The notes beneath the pieces are model-generated. The model searched no databases. It was not told the origin of the DNA and saw only the letters and a list, made by a program, of their open reading frames with translations. Both the position numbers and the translations under genes were made by a program. Below, in pieces: positions 52,013 to 61,271 of a stretch of 64,000 nucleotides of DNA; within the stretch, counting starts at the first letter, position 1; every line of letters starts with the position of its first letter. The DNA is from Oscillatoriales cyanobacterium (lineage in GTDB: Bacteria > Cyanobacteriota > Cyanobacteriia > Cyanobacteriales > Microcoleaceae), in contig RDYN01000041.1 in NCBI GenBank assembly GCA_004293365.1, positions 1 to 64,000 on the forward strand, given 5' to 3'.

Positions 52013-53068
52013 TCAGTGTTCCAATTTTTGAGGGCAGAGGCGATTCACATTACCGTAGTAGACCATTGGCTGGCGACTGGTTATAACAGCGCAGAGATCG
52101 CGTTGTGCGGTGGCTTGCAGGGCTTCTTGAGAAGGAGGAGTTTGAGCGGCGAATAATCCCGCTAAAATATCTGTTTGTTGTTGGGGGCGAATGAGTTGGA
52201 AATTTTGGCCGACTTTGGCGCGGTTTGCCAAATCGGCGATCGCATCTTTCTGATTTTTCGTACCGTCAATTAATTTAAATTGCTGGGCGGTTTTATTATC
52301 AAACAACAGCGCGCCCATCTTGTCTCGAATCAGTTTTGGATCGATCTTGCGCGCTTGTGCTACTCGATCTACGAAGTTGTTGTATTCTGCGATCGTTCCT
52401 TGGCGCAACACCCTCAATTCCTCTTCCGTGGGTTTGCGAAATGGATTGCCAATATCTTTACTGCGCCCTGCCGAGATGATGGTTTGTTGAATGCCGTTGC
52501 GCGTGGTGATTCCGCCACCGAGAATGCCATTATCGATCGCAGTGGGAGTGTCATAATAAATCAACTGTGCGCCGACGACACCAATGCTACCGATTAAACT
52601 GCCCGGTGCCGCATAGACGACATCAGCACCAACCATGGACATTACACCGCCGGATGCTGATAATCCATCGATATAAGCCACCACAGGCTTTTTCGTCGTT
52701 TCGCGGTAGCGTTTTAAGGCTTCAAAAACCGCGTTTGAGCCAACGATCGTGCCGCCCGGTGTGGACAATCGTAAAAAGACTCCTTTAATCTTATCATCTT
52801 TGCTGGCGCGTTCTAATAATCGTTCAATTTCATAGCCATAGGCGATCGTTCCAGGAAAACCAAATGCGTCAGAGGAAGAATTGAGAATGGGGCCGTTAAT
52901 TTGAATTTCTAAGAGTCGGTTTTGGCTATCTTTTTCGCCGGAGATAAACTTATAGGTGAGTTCTGTCTCGCTTTGAATGCCGCCTGTCTGCCGCCCGCAA
53001 GATAAGAAAGAAAGACCGATTAGTAATCCAACCACTCCCGCAAGCGTATATTTCAAAAAGGGTTTCAT
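52013..53068 (-). CDS. sppA: S49-family signal peptide peptidase (SppA-like)
   Basis: I start at the ATG at 53068, since AAGGAG lies nine bases upstream; the TTG at 53086 has no ribosome site. The 351-residue protein has an N-terminal membrane anchor (TLAGVVGLLIGLSFLSC), then the S49 catalytic core. The nucleophile Ser is in IDGLSASGGVMSMVGAD and the general-base Lys in ISAGRSKDIGNPF. LSTPGGTIVGS and GSLIGSIGVVG are further family blocks. It is the short, single-domain form, half the size of E. coli SppA. It probably degrades cleaved signal peptides at the membrane. FLSC is a poor lipobox, so lipidation is doubtful. Confidence 0.92.
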   Translation of the reverse strand: MKPFLKYTLAGVVGLLIGLSFLSCGRQTGGIQSETELTYKFISGEKDSQNRLLEIQINGPILNSSSDAFGFPGTIAYGYEIERLLERASKDDKIKGVFLRLSTPGGTIVGSNAVFEALKRYRETTKKPVVAYIDGLSASGGVMSMVGADVVYAAPGSLIGSIGVVGAQLIYYDTPTAIDNGILGGGITTRNGIQQTIISAGRSKDIGNPFRKPTEEELRVLRQGTIAEYNNFVDRVAQARKIDPKLIRDKMGALLFDNKTAQQFKLIDGTKNQKDAIADLANRAKVGQNFQLIRPQQQTDILAGLFAAQTPPSQEALQATAQRDLCAVITSRQPMVYYGNVNRLCPQKLEH

Positions 53069-53523
53069 ACCGTGTTGCTCCTTCAATTAAAGAATGGCGA
53101 TAGTCGAGTCTTTCAATAAGGGAGCATCTCAGTTTTGCATTTACAGTGCTATCCCGCTTCAAAAAAGGTTCGTAGTACGTCAAGAGTGTCCGCTCTTTTA
53201 AAAATGCTTATTACAAAATTTAGCTTATTGATAGAACATGAGGCTACCGACTCATCCTACATACCTTCTAGGTCTTAAGACCTATAGAACTCATTTGACA
53301 TCTTTTCTTGACGGATAAGGCTTGCAAGTAAACCGTTTGGTATAATTCAATAAACTGTTGACGATAGCTGGGTAAGCAACTCTACCAAAACAGCCAAAAT
53401 CTATCTCGCTTGAGGCAGTTTCAGGGGAGGGGGGTAGTTGAGCAATTACAATTCATGTTACGATCTTCCACATTTGCTATTAAACTTAGCAAAGCCTTTT
53501 AGCACTAGCGTTAGTAACCATTT
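53069..53523. repeat. Intergenic repeats upstream of murJ
   Basis: A MITE-like copy starts at 53124 (GCATCTCAGTTTTGCATTTA). Its interior is inverted relative to 47497-47604 and its right end is decayed near 53215. A 14-bp palindrome AGGTCTTAAGACCT is at about 53268. The arm at 53402-53448 is the inverted copy of 47678-47724. The murJ promoter is probably near TTGGTATAAT at about 53337. Confidence 0.78.
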
Positions 53524-55137
53524 GTGTCTGAAACCCAGAAGCCCTCTCGTTCCCTAGCAGGGATTGCCGGCATTGTCGCAGTCGCCACTCTGATTAGCAA
53601 AGTCTTTGGATTGGTACGCCAAATTGCGATCGCCGCAGCCTTTGGAGTCGGTGTCGCCGTCGATGCCTACAACTACGCCTACGTCATCCCCGGTTTCCTA
53701 TTTATTTTGCTCGGAGGCATTAACGGGCCGTTTCACAGCGCGATCGTCAGCGTTTTATCCCGTCGCGACAAAAAAGAAGCTGCACCCTTAGTCGAGACAA
53801 TCACCACCTTAGTTGGCGGCATATTGCTGCTGGTAACAATTGCTTTAATTATTTTTGCAGATCCGGCGATCGATTTAGTAGCACCGGGATTAAACAGAAC
53901 ACCCGAAGGTTTAGAAATCAAAGCAATAGCCGTCCAACAATTTCGGATTATGGCGCCGATGGCATTACTTTCAGGCTTAATCGGCATTGGTTTCGGCACA
54001 CTCAACGCCGCCGATATGTACTGGCTTCCATCTATCAGCCCTTTATTTTCCAGCGTTGCACTTGTCGGCGGTTTAGGAATTCTCGCACTGCAACTCGGAG
54101 ACAAAATAACTGATCCGCAATACGCACTAATCGGCGGCTTAGTATTAGCTTGGGGAACTTTAGCGGGAGCAGTTTTGCAGTGGTTGGTGCAACTGACGGC
54201 GCAGTGGCGCGCGGGCTTGGGAAAATTGCGTTTGCGGTTTAATTTTAAACGCCCCGGAGTGCAAGAAGTAGTTAAGGTGATGGTTCCTGCTACCTTGTCT
54301 TCGGGAATGCTGCAAATAAATGTCTATACCGACTTATTCTTCGCATCCTACATCCCTCAAGCTGCATCTGCCATGGGTTATGCAGGCTTGTTGGTCATGA
54401 CTCCTTTAGGCATTATTTCTAATGTAATTTTAGTACCATTTTTGCCAATTTTTTCTCGCCTTGCCGAACCCGAAGACTGGCCGGAATTAAAAGATAAAAT
54501 TCGTCAAGCTTTAATTTTGACTGCGCTGACAATGCTACCGCTGAGCGCTTTAATGGTAACACTTGCCGGGCCGATCGTCCGCATTGTTTACGAACGCTAT
54601 GCTTTTAATCAGTCAGCATCGCAGTTTGTCACCCCGATATTGATGGCTTACGGTATTGGAATGTTTGTGTATTTGGGCCGCGACGTTTTGGTACGGGTGT
54701 TTTACGCTTTGGGAGATGGGGAAACGCCTTTTAGGGTCAGTATTATCAATATCTTTTTGAACGGACTGCTGGATTATTTGTTAGTAGGAGCTTTCGGCGC
54801 GCCCGGATTAGTTCTGGCGACGGTGGGAGTGAATCTGGTTTCGACGATTATGTTTTTGTACTTATTAGATAAAAAGTTGGGTGGCTTGCCTTGGGGAGAG
54901 TGGAGTTTGCCTTTTTTGGGGTTAGCTTGTGGTAGTTCTCTAACTGCTTTCGTGTCTTTGGCTACTCTGCAAGCTTGTCAAAGAGTTTTGGGTACAGAAG
55001 GTTTGGTCATTCAATTAGTGCAGTTGGGTGTGGCGAGTTTGGCAGGATTGGCAGTTTTTGCCCTGTTTGTCAATCAGATGAAGTTGCCGGAAGTTGAGAT
55101 GTTTGTCGATCGCATTCGCGGCCGTTTTGGGAAATAA
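53524..55137 (+). CDS. murJ: Lipid II flippase MurJ
   Basis: The 537-residue protein starts at a GTG (SETQKPSRSLAGIAGIVAVA) and has the MurJ/MviN layout of about 14 membrane helices. Family blocks include ATLISKVFGLVRQIAIAAAF, NYAYVIPGFLFILLGGINGP, VMVPATLSSGMLQINVYTDL and FVYLGRDVLVRVFYALGDGE, with the conserved TPF turn after it. It flips lipid II across the cytoplasmic membrane for peptidoglycan synthesis. No in-frame ATG exists close by, so the GTG is well supported by the conserved start. Confidence 0.95.
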   Translation: MSETQKPSRSLAGIAGIVAVATLISKVFGLVRQIAIAAAFGVGVAVDAYNYAYVIPGFLFILLGGINGPFHSAIVSVLSRRDKKEAAPLVETITTLVGGILLLVTIALIIFADPAIDLVAPGLNRTPEGLEIKAIAVQQFRIMAPMALLSGLIGIGFGTLNAADMYWLPSISPLFSSVALVGGLGILALQLGDKITDPQYALIGGLVLAWGTLAGAVLQWLVQLTAQWRAGLGKLRLRFNFKRPGVQEVVKVMVPATLSSGMLQINVYTDLFFASYIPQAASAMGYAGLLVMTPLGIISNVILVPFLPIFSRLAEPEDWPELKDKIRQALILTALTMLPLSALMVTLAGPIVRIVYERYAFNQSASQFVTPILMAYGIGMFVYLGRDVLVRVFYALGDGETPFRVSIINIFLNGLLDYLLVGAFGAPGLVLATVGVNLVSTIMFLYLLDKKLGGLPWGEWSLPFLGLACGSSLTAFVSLATLQACQRVLGTEGLVIQLVQLGVASLAGLAVFALFVNQMKLPEVEMFVDRIRGRFGK

Positions 55138-55819
55138 TATTGTTTTTGTTGCCATCTGATTCGTAGGGGCTCTCCTCGCCAAGCATTCATGGCAAAAACA
55201 AATAATCTCTTAAACTCGCCCCACCCAACAAACAATAATAATTTACAGTTAATTTATTGATACAATATCAATATAAATTGATAACAATCACCCAAATCTG
55301 TAGGGGCTCTCCTCGCCAACCATTCATGGTAAAAATGAATAATCTCATAAACCCGCCCCCACCCAAGTAAATAATCGCTGGGATGGGGCGGGTTTATCAG
55401 ATTGTTTGTGGGTTTCATAGATATCGGCGAACCCGCCCCTTGTATCTTAAAAGAGTCAGGCGATCAAACCGTAGACCGCAGGCTATAGAACCGCAGACAC
55501 GGTTGTAATCAAACCGCAGACACGGTTGTAACTGAATCGTAACACGAGTAAAGATAAAGAAACCATTAAAGTTTCTTGCTTAAGGTACAAATGACAGTAG
55601 AAAGTGTTGTGATCGGACATCAGAAATTGGTGAAGTTGGCCCGCCCCTTAGACGAAAAAAGTCTGTTGCGTAGATAAGCTCCCATGACTGATGACAGGCG
55701 CACATAAAAAAACTGGACAGTATCTTAGGCGCTCGTTTTCACGGGACAGCCTGCATTTATAAGGTTAGTTAAATTGCCTGTCATGTTCTTTCATGCAAAC
55801 AGGGAGCAGGGAGCAAACA
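55138..55819. other. Intergenic region with repeat fragments and an ORF stub
   Basis: GTAGGGGCTCTCCTCGCCAA occurs twice (about 55164 and 55301), followed by ACCCGCCCC repeats. A 23-bp unit (AACCGCAGACACGGTTGTAA) is tandem at about 55490-55535. A 28-codon ORF at 55591-55677 (begins MTVESVVIGHQKL) has a ribosome site and may be the start of a gene cut off by the IS110 insertion. The left end of that element is probably near 55700. Confidence 0.45.
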
Positions 55820-56794
55820 ATGACACCCACATTTTTAGGCATAGATATCAGTAAAAACGACTTTCATGTCGTTTTACTGAAAGAAGAACGTGGCTCAAAA
55901 CCAAAAAAGTTCACGAATAATACCGCAGGATTTGAGAGCTTAAATCAGTGGCTCAAAAAACAAGGTGTTGAAGAAGTTCATGCCTGTAGGTCAGCCACCA
56001 GCATTTACGGGGATGCCCTAGCTGAATTTCTGTATGAAGCAGGCTACCAGGTGAGTGTGCTTAATCCGGCTCGGATTTTCATGGTTTGCTAAAAGCGAAC
56101 TTTTGCTTACCAAAACTGACTCGGTAGATGCAGCATTGATTGCTCGTTTTTGTGCGGCAATTAAACCTTCATCTTGGAAGCCAACCCCGTTTGAAGTCAA
56201 GGAATTACAAGCTTTACTGCGACGACTAGAATCTTTGACTCAGATGTATCAACAGGAAGAGAATCGGAGAGGAAACAGCTACGGAAACTGTAGCTAAACT
56301 TAGGAGAGCTCATTGGTCATACATCAAAGAACAACAAGCAGAAATCAAAAAAATGATTAGCGATCATTTTGATCGACATCCACATTTAAAACAGCAGCGT
56401 GAGCTTTTGACTTCGATTCCAGGTATGGGAGAACAGACGGCTGCTGCAAGAGTTGGCTGAAGTTGGTCGGATTGAAGATTACAAGAATGCTCGTCAATTA
56501 GCAGCATACGCTGGTTTAACTCCCTGTGAGCGTAGCTCAGGAACTTCTGTACATGGCAAAACTCGTTTGTCTTGTACGGGAAATGTCAGATTGCGAAAGG
56601 CATTGTATATGCCTGCGGTGGTGGCGATGCGTTGTAATCCTTTGCTCAAAGCCATGACTGAGCGATTATTGGGTCGAGGTAAGGTCAAAATGCAGGTAAT
56701 TGGTGCGCTTATGAGGAAGTTGGTGCATTTGGCTTTTGGCATTTTAAAATCCCAAAAGCCTTTCGTTCCAACTTATTTGCTTGCTACCCCTTGA
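55820..56794 (+). mobile_element. IS110-family element, transposase broken by frameshifts
   Basis: Three plus-strand frames add up to one IS110 transposase. Part 1 (from ATG 55820) has FLGIDISKNDFHVVLLKEER, the DEDD first acid. Part 2 (about 56080-56270) has TKTDSVDAALIARFC. Part 3, from about 56450, has ARQLAAYAGLTPCERSSGTS and LRKALYMPAVVAMRCNPLLK of the transposase_20 domain. Frame breaks lie near 56078, 56265 and 56445, so the protein cannot be made. IS110 elements lack long terminal inverted repeats, and the ends cannot be fixed; an outer limit of about 55700-56815 is likely from GACAGTATCT copies at both sides. Confidence 0.88.
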
Positions 56795-56845
56795 CAGGTC
56801 AAGACAGTATCTACAACAATTATGCACGATCGATCGCACATCAGA

Positions 56846-57148
56846 TCACATATCCCGTTGAAATTCCTCAAGCACATCCATCAACTGAACTTGACACTGC
56901 ATCGGAATCAAATCAGCCAGGGGCACTTCGCGCTTACCGCCGCCCAACTTAACAGAAATTCCTTGCAAAACTTGTCTAACTCTGTCAGCATCTAAATTGC
57001 CATTTTCCAGCATCGGGTAAAGTTGTTGGGCAACAACGGTATGCAGGTGAGCATCACGGAGATACAAATGCCACTTGGCAATGTCTATGTAGACATTTTC
57101 GCCGATTTGGGCGGCTAAGGATTCGATCGCCAGCGTAGTATTAGCCAT
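56846..57148 (-). CDS. DUF3181 family protein
   Basis: The 100-residue protein matches the small cyanobacteria-specific DUF3181 family: LAIESLAAQIGENVYIDIAK, then WHLYLRDAHLHTVVAQQLYP and ISVKLGGGKREVPLADLIPM. It is soluble, mostly helical and of unknown function. The wide occurrence in cyanobacteria suggests a core role, possibly linked to photosynthesis; this is inference from distribution only. The 2TM gene is 61 bp upstream on the same strand and may be co-transcribed. Confidence 0.85.
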   Translation of the reverse strand: MANTTLAIESLAAQIGENVYIDIAKWHLYLRDAHLHTVVAQQLYPMLENGNLDADRVRQVLQGISVKLGGGKREVPLADLIPMQCQVQLMDVLEEFQRDM

Positions 57149-57209
57149 ATTAAAAAAGAAAGTTATTTGTTATCAATCAACACAGTTAACAAATCGCCGA
57201 CAACTGCCA

Positions 57210-57467
57210 TCAGCCCGAATCTTTAGTCAGAGGCGAATAATCGGCGATCGCAAAAATGAAAATCGCGTGGGCCAAAACTACTAGAGCCCAGACACCCGTT
57301 ACTGTAACTGCCCAAGGCCAATCAGCCTTTTGCAAATTTTGAAGAAACCACAAACCAGAATTGGTAGCAGAAAAAAGACCGACGTGGATCGCAAAATTCA
57401 TGCGATCGTCTAATTGACGGTACTCTGGGTCTTTGCGATCGGGTTTGCGGGGCCAACGAGGAGGCAT
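57210..57467 (-). CDS. 2TM-domain membrane protein
   Basis: This 85-residue protein has a basic/acidic cytoplasmic start (PPRWPRKPDRKDPEYRQLDD) and two membrane segments, AIHVGLFSATNSGLWFLQNL and WAVTVTGVWALVVLAHAIFIF. This is the 2TM pattern (short loop with KADWPWAV). Members are common in cyanobacteria, often next to kinases or regulators, and may be small membrane partners. No catalytic residue is present. Confidence 0.8.
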   Translation of the reverse strand: MPPRWPRKPDRKDPEYRQLDDRMNFAIHVGLFSATNSGLWFLQNLQKADWPWAVTVTGVWALVVLAHAIFIFAIADYSPLTKDSG

Positions 57468-57554
57468 AGTTTTTCACTTGATATTAGTAGTTCTGTGCCT
57501 ATTTTAATCATAAGTGCTACTTTTTGAATTCTGCCTCCCCCCAAGGCATGAACT

Positions 57555-58076
57555 TTATGCCTCTAAATTTTCATAGTCTCCCGATTTCCCGCCACTTTTG
57601 CTGACTAGGCGAATCGATTCAATGGCGATCGACTTTTCCAACGCCTTAGCCATATCGTACAGAGTCAGGGCCGCGATCGAAACCGCCGTCATCGCCTCCA
57701 TTTCCACCCCAGTTTCCCCCTTAATTTTCACCGTCGCCCGAATTTGATACCCCGGCAACTCCGCATCTGGAATCAACTGCACTTCCACGCTGCTGATGGG
57801 CAGAGGGTGACACAGAGGAATCAAATTCGCCGTCTGCTTGGCCGCCATAATTCCAGCCAGCCTTGCAGTGCCCAATACATCACCCTTCGGCGCATTCCCC
57901 GCTTCGATCGCCGCCAACGTCTCCGGTAGCATCCGCACCCGGCCTGCAGCCACAGCTTGTCGCACAGTTACCACTTTCGCTGAAATGTCCACCATCTGGG
58001 CTTCCCCGCTGTTGTCGAGGTGAGTTAGCTGCGCGCGATCGGGCAATTTAGAAAAAGTTTCGGAAAGGTCTTGCAT
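57555..58076 (-). CDS. moaC: Cyclic pyranopterin monophosphate synthase MoaC
   Basis: The 173-residue protein is a standard Moa[21 protein letters not shown], then [40 protein letters not shown] and [20 protein letters not shown]. The Lys, His, Asp and Glu residues in these blocks are the known active-site set. It makes cyclic pyranopterin monophosphate in molybdenum cofactor synthesis. moaA is not adjacent. A tRNA-Arg lies 79 bp upstream, on the opposite strand. Confidence 0.96.
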   Translation of the reverse strand: MQDLSETFSKLPDRAQLTHLDNSGEAQMVDISAKVVTVRQAVAAGRVRMLPETLAAIEAGNAPKGDVLGTARLAGIMAAKQTANLIPLCHPLPISSVEVQLIPDAELPGYQIRATVKIKGETGVEMEAMTAVSIAALTLYDMAKALEKSIAIESIRLVSKSGGKSGDYENLEA

Positions 58077-58154
58077 TATTTTAGTAAAGGTGTTACTGTT
58101 AGATTCTGTGAGAAAAGAACTTAATCAATTTTAGATTAAGTCTGAACTCGACAG

Positions 58155-58228
58155 GGGCTTGTAGCTTAGTTGGATAGAGTGCATGGCTACGAACCATGAG
58201 GTCGGGGGTTCGAATCCCTCCAAGCCCA
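58155..58228 (+). tRNA. tRNA-Arg (anticodon ACG)
   Basis: The cloverleaf is complete in 74 bases: acceptor GGGCTTG with CAAGCCC plus discriminator A; D-arm GCTTAGTTGGATAGAGT region; anticodon arm CATGG-CTACGAA-CCATG, giving anticodon ACG; and a T-arm with GGTTCGAATCC. The CCA end is not encoded, as is normal in cyanobacteria. A34 would be edited to inosine to read CGN codons. Confidence 0.97.
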
Positions 58229-58237
58229 TCCAAAAAA

Positions 58238-58425
58238 TTATATAGGTTAGTAGTGAGGACTTCAGTCCTCTATTTTGTATATAGGTTAGTAGTAAGGACT
58301 TCAGTCCTCTCTTAAAGTTAGTAGTAAGGACTTCAGTCCTCTCTTAAAGTTCGTAGTAAGGACTTCAGTCCTCTCTTTTGGTTTCATTTAAGAAGGACTA
58401 AAGTCCTTACTACAAACAGGTTATC
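58238..58425. repeat. AAGGACTTCAGTCCTCT-type repeat cluster after the tRNA
   Basis: Four tandem units of GTTAGTAGTAAGGACTTCAG (or GTTCGTAGT) followed by TCCTCT run from about 58244 to 58375. The last is followed by an inverted unit AAGGACTAAAGTCCTTACTAC (58392-58412). Same family as 12864-13009. The cluster lies between the tRNA and the convergent MFS gene. Confidence 0.88.
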
Positions 58426-58426
58426 A

Positions 58427-59704
58427 TCACTCATTCAAAGCATAAACATCTTTGCCGCGCCCGATCGCAAATTTCAGCGAATGAGACAAATTCTTGCTAG
58501 ACAAAGTAACAAAAATCAGCAAAGCCAAGCCAGCGAGTGAAGCCGCCAAACCAAACATATTTCTGTAGCCGACTTGTTCCGCAACAAAGCCCAAAGTCGG
58601 GCCAGCAACCGCAATCCCCAAATCAAACCCACCAATACAAATCGAAAACAAACGACCTCTTTCTTGAGGTTCGCACCTGTCCGACATCAGCGTCACCATC
58701 ATCGGCATAACAGTACCGGCAGCCGTACCTTCAATCAAAGCCGCAATTAAAAAAGCACCGCTACTTTTAGCAGAATACAACAATAACATAGATAGGGCGT
58801 AACAGATTAAGCCACCAGAAATAAACAAGCCGCGCCCGTATTTGTCCGAAGCCCGCCCCGTCACCAACCGCAGACTAAAACTAGCGATAGCCGCCGTAGA
58901 ATAAAACAACCCCGGATTCAAATTAACCTTAGTTTCTTGGATAAACAAAGGCATAAAAGTGCTCAAAGTTCCGAATACCAAACCAACCAGCAATAGCACC
59001 AAAGCCGGAATCCGCACCCGGGGATTCCACAGCATTTGCCAGTATTTTTGGCTATTTTTGTCCTCAGATAGCGAGTCAGACTTTGTTAACTCGGCAAAAT
59101 TCGGTTCCGCGATTTTGCTGGTAAAAAATATAGCGATTGCTGCGAAAGCCGCCGACATCGCAAACAAAGCAGGATAACCAACCCCAGCTTGGACAAATCC
59201 GCCCATCGCCGGGCCAAATGCCAAACCGATAGGGGCGGCCAAACTCATGTAACCGATTAATTCGCCCCGCTTTCCTGGTGGCGACAAATCTGTTACCAAA
59301 GCGCTGTAAGCTGTGGTAAAAGCAGCGATGCTAATGCCGTGAAAAGCCCGGAGAAACAACAGTAATGGGACAGATTGAGCTAACAGGTAGCCGATCGGGG
59401 CGATCGCAGCTACTGACACTCCTATAAGTAAAACTTGTTTTCGCCCCGTGCGATCGGCTATTTTACCCAACTGCGGCCTCGATAGCAAAAGCCCGATCGC
59501 AAATGCACCCATCACAAAGCCAATTTGCTGCTTGCTACCGCCCACAGATTGAACGTACAGAGGCAAAGTTGGCAGCAGCGAAGCCAAACTGCACCAGAAT
59601 AGCAAGCCTGCGGTGAATAAAGTCACCAAGCTGCGTTTGGGTTGGGGTTCGATGTCCCTAAAAATATTCAAGATGCCAATTCCTGTAAAACCTTCCGAAT
59701 CCAC
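58427..59704 (-). CDS. Major facilitator superfamily transporter
   Basis: The 425-residue protein starts at a GTG at 59704; no ATG is near, so the exact start is uncertain. It has 12 predicted membrane segments. The MFS motif A is in the loop after helix 2 (GKIADRTGRKQVLLIGVSVA), and a related copy in the second half reads GRASDKYGRGLFISGGLIC. The helix-5 motif GPAMGGF is also present. This is the drug-efflux-like branch of MFS proteins, exchanging protons for a small substrate that cannot be named. It is monocistronic and points towards the repeat cluster. Confidence 0.9.
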   Translation of the reverse strand: MDSEGFTGIGILNIFRDIEPQPKRSLVTLFTAGLLFWCSLASLLPTLPLYVQSVGGSKQQIGFVMGAFAIGLLLSRPQLGKIADRTGRKQVLLIGVSVAAIAPIGYLLAQSVPLLLFLRAFHGISIAAFTTAYSALVTDLSPPGKRGELIGYMSLAAPIGLAFGPAMGGFVQAGVGYPALFAMSAAFAAIAIFFTSKIAEPNFAELTKSDSLSEDKNSQKYWQMLWNPRVRIPALVLLLVGLVFGTLSTFMPLFIQETKVNLNPGLFYSTAAIASFSLRLVTGRASDKYGRGLFISGGLICYALSMLLLYSAKSSGAFLIAALIEGTAAGTVMPMMVTLMSDRCEPQERGRLFSICIGGFDLGIAVAGPTLGFVAEQVGYRNMFGLAASLAGLALLIFVTLSSKNLSHSLKFAIGRGKDVYALNE

Positions 59705-59846
59705 TCAAGCTAACGTCGAGTGTATCTATATCATTGTGTTACAATTCCTTAATATTTGCCACCTAAAAAGTTGATATTCGACTCACAGTCAACAGTCAAC
59801 AGTCAACAGTCAACAGTCAACAGTCAACAGTCAACAGTCAACATTC
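59705..59846. other. Short gap with heptamer tract
   Basis: No gene. The tract at 59786-59841 fills the end of the glycosyltransferase 3' flank. The remainder is A+T-rich and should carry the MFS gene's promoter. Confidence 0.5.
59786..59841. repeat. CAGTCAA heptamer x8
   Basis: Eight perfect copies of CAGTCAA end five bases before the 3' end of the glycosyltransferase gene. It is the same heptamer class as at 46711-46738. Such tracts in cyanobacteria change copy number by slippage. Confidence 0.95.
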
Positions 59847-61034
59847 TTACCAATCAACCTCTGCCCTTTCCTCCACCACCCGCTGATAAACCCACTCAGT
59901 TTCCATCGCCAACTTCGGCCAACTAAATCGGCGTTCCAAATCCTCATAAGCATTATCAACCAGCCACCGCCCGTAACCAGGATTTTTCAGTACCTCCAAA
60001 ATCCCCCAGGCCAAAGAATCGCGATTGTTTGCCTCAGTAACAACACCAGTTTTCGTATGCTGAACTACCTCCGGCAAGCCGCCCGCATTCGAGACCACCA
60101 CAGGTACTCTTGCAGCAAAGCTTTCTAATGCTACAATCCCAAAAGGTTCGTAAAGACTGGGGAAAACCGCGCAGTCAGCCACCGTCTGGAATTTGTCGAG
60201 ATGTTCCTCAAACATGAAGCCAGTAAAATAACACTTATTCCAAATTCCTAAATTCCAAGCCATAACTTTGAGATGGTCTGTATTGCCACCACCAACAATA
60301 ACAATTTTGGCGTTACCCCCCATTTCCCTAATTACTTGAGGTGCCGCATTGAGAAATACAGCAATGCCTTTTTCGTAGCTAATTCTGCCTACATAATAGA
60401 CTATTTTTTCGTGGTCTGCTGCAAACTTGCGCCGGAAATCCATCGCGTCAAACTCGTCCCTCCGCGGCTTTTTTTCCGGTCTAATTCCGTTATAAATTAC
60501 CTCTATTTTGTTCCACGGAGTCGATAGTACCAGTTCGGCTTCCCGCCGCATATAGTCGCTGCAAACAATGACGCGCCAAGCGTTGTAAGCGAGGTCGTTT
60601 TCCTTGGCGTTAATGTAGCACTGCCCGTCATTGTGGAGGCCGCTGAATCGCCCGTATTCGGTGGCGTGGATGGTGGCAATTAGCGGTACTTTAAAGGTAT
60701 GCTTGAGGGCGATCGCCGCATCTCCCACCAACCAATCGTGAGCGTGGATCAAATCAAAGGGGCCTTCTTCTAGCATTAGTTTGCCGCCTTGGTGCCCCAT
60801 GCTTTGGTTGAGGTTCGCCACCCAGTGAAAAAAGTCCCGCGCGTGTCCCACCACCACCCGATGCACGTGTATTCCTTCCACCACTTCGTACATCGGCGCG
60901 TGGCCGAACTCTACTGTAATTAAGTGAATCGAGTGGCCCAGCTTCACCAATTCTGGATACAGTTCCGATACGTGGCGGGCGATACCGCCTACTATTCTGG
61001 GAGGAAACTCCCATGCCAATACCAAAATTTTCAT
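59847..61034 (-). CDS. Family 4 glycosyltransferase
   Basis: I start at the ATG at 61034, preceded by GGAGGGAAG (MKILVLAWEFPPRIVGGIAR, 395 residues). It is a GT-B fold enzyme. The N-terminal domain has GGIARHVSELYPELVKLGHS and LIHAHDWLVGDAAIALKH. The C-terminal sugar-nucleotide site has YVGRISYEKGI and SLYEPFGIVALESFAARVPV, the E-x7-E motif of GT4. The sequence is similar in style to cyanobacterial glycogen-synthase-like GT4 proteins that open with AWEFPPRIVGGI. The acceptor is unknown; a polysaccharide or glucan role is plausible. The DUF2079 membrane gene is upstream on the same strand, 238 bp away. Confidence 0.9.
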   Translation of the reverse strand: MKILVLAWEFPPRIVGGIARHVSELYPELVKLGHSIHLITVEFGHAPMYEVVEGIHVHRVVVGHARDFFHWVANLNQSMGHQGGKLMLEEGPFDLIHAHDWLVGDAAIALKHTFKVPLIATIHATEYGRFSGLHNDGQCYINAKENDLAYNAWRVIVCSDYMRREAELVLSTPWNKIEVIYNGIRPEKKPRRDEFDAMDFRRKFAADHEKIVYYVGRISYEKGIAVFLNAAPQVIREMGGNAKIVIVGGGNTDHLKVMAWNLGIWNKCYFTGFMFEEHLDKFQTVADCAVFPSLYEPFGIVALESFAARVPVVVSNAGGLPEVVQHTKTGVVTEANNRDSLAWGILEVLKNPGYGRWLVDNAYEDLERRFSWPKLAMETEWVYQRVVEERAEVDW

Positions 61035-61271
61035 CTTTCTTCCCTCCACAGCTTTTATATATCTTAATGTTTATGATTAACAGATTTATTGTATAATCCA
61101 CACCCTAAAATGTTGGTAGATCGCCAATTTATGCCCTCGGGCTGACATTTGACAGCAATAATAAGCCCTCGGCCATCTTGCATTGTATTTTTAGGGCGGG
61201 CGGGACGCCCACCCCACAAGAATTCATCAAACTTGACTGTAAACTGTAAAATTTAGATCGCGCGTACCCGA

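Noticed and set aside
52950-53183. 77-codon minus-strand frame at the start of the SppA gene
   Set aside because: It is a shadow frame overlapping the real SppA start and the MITE-like repeat.
55793-56794. Three independent transposase-like genes
   Set aside because: They are consecutive pieces of one IS110 transposase in different frames.
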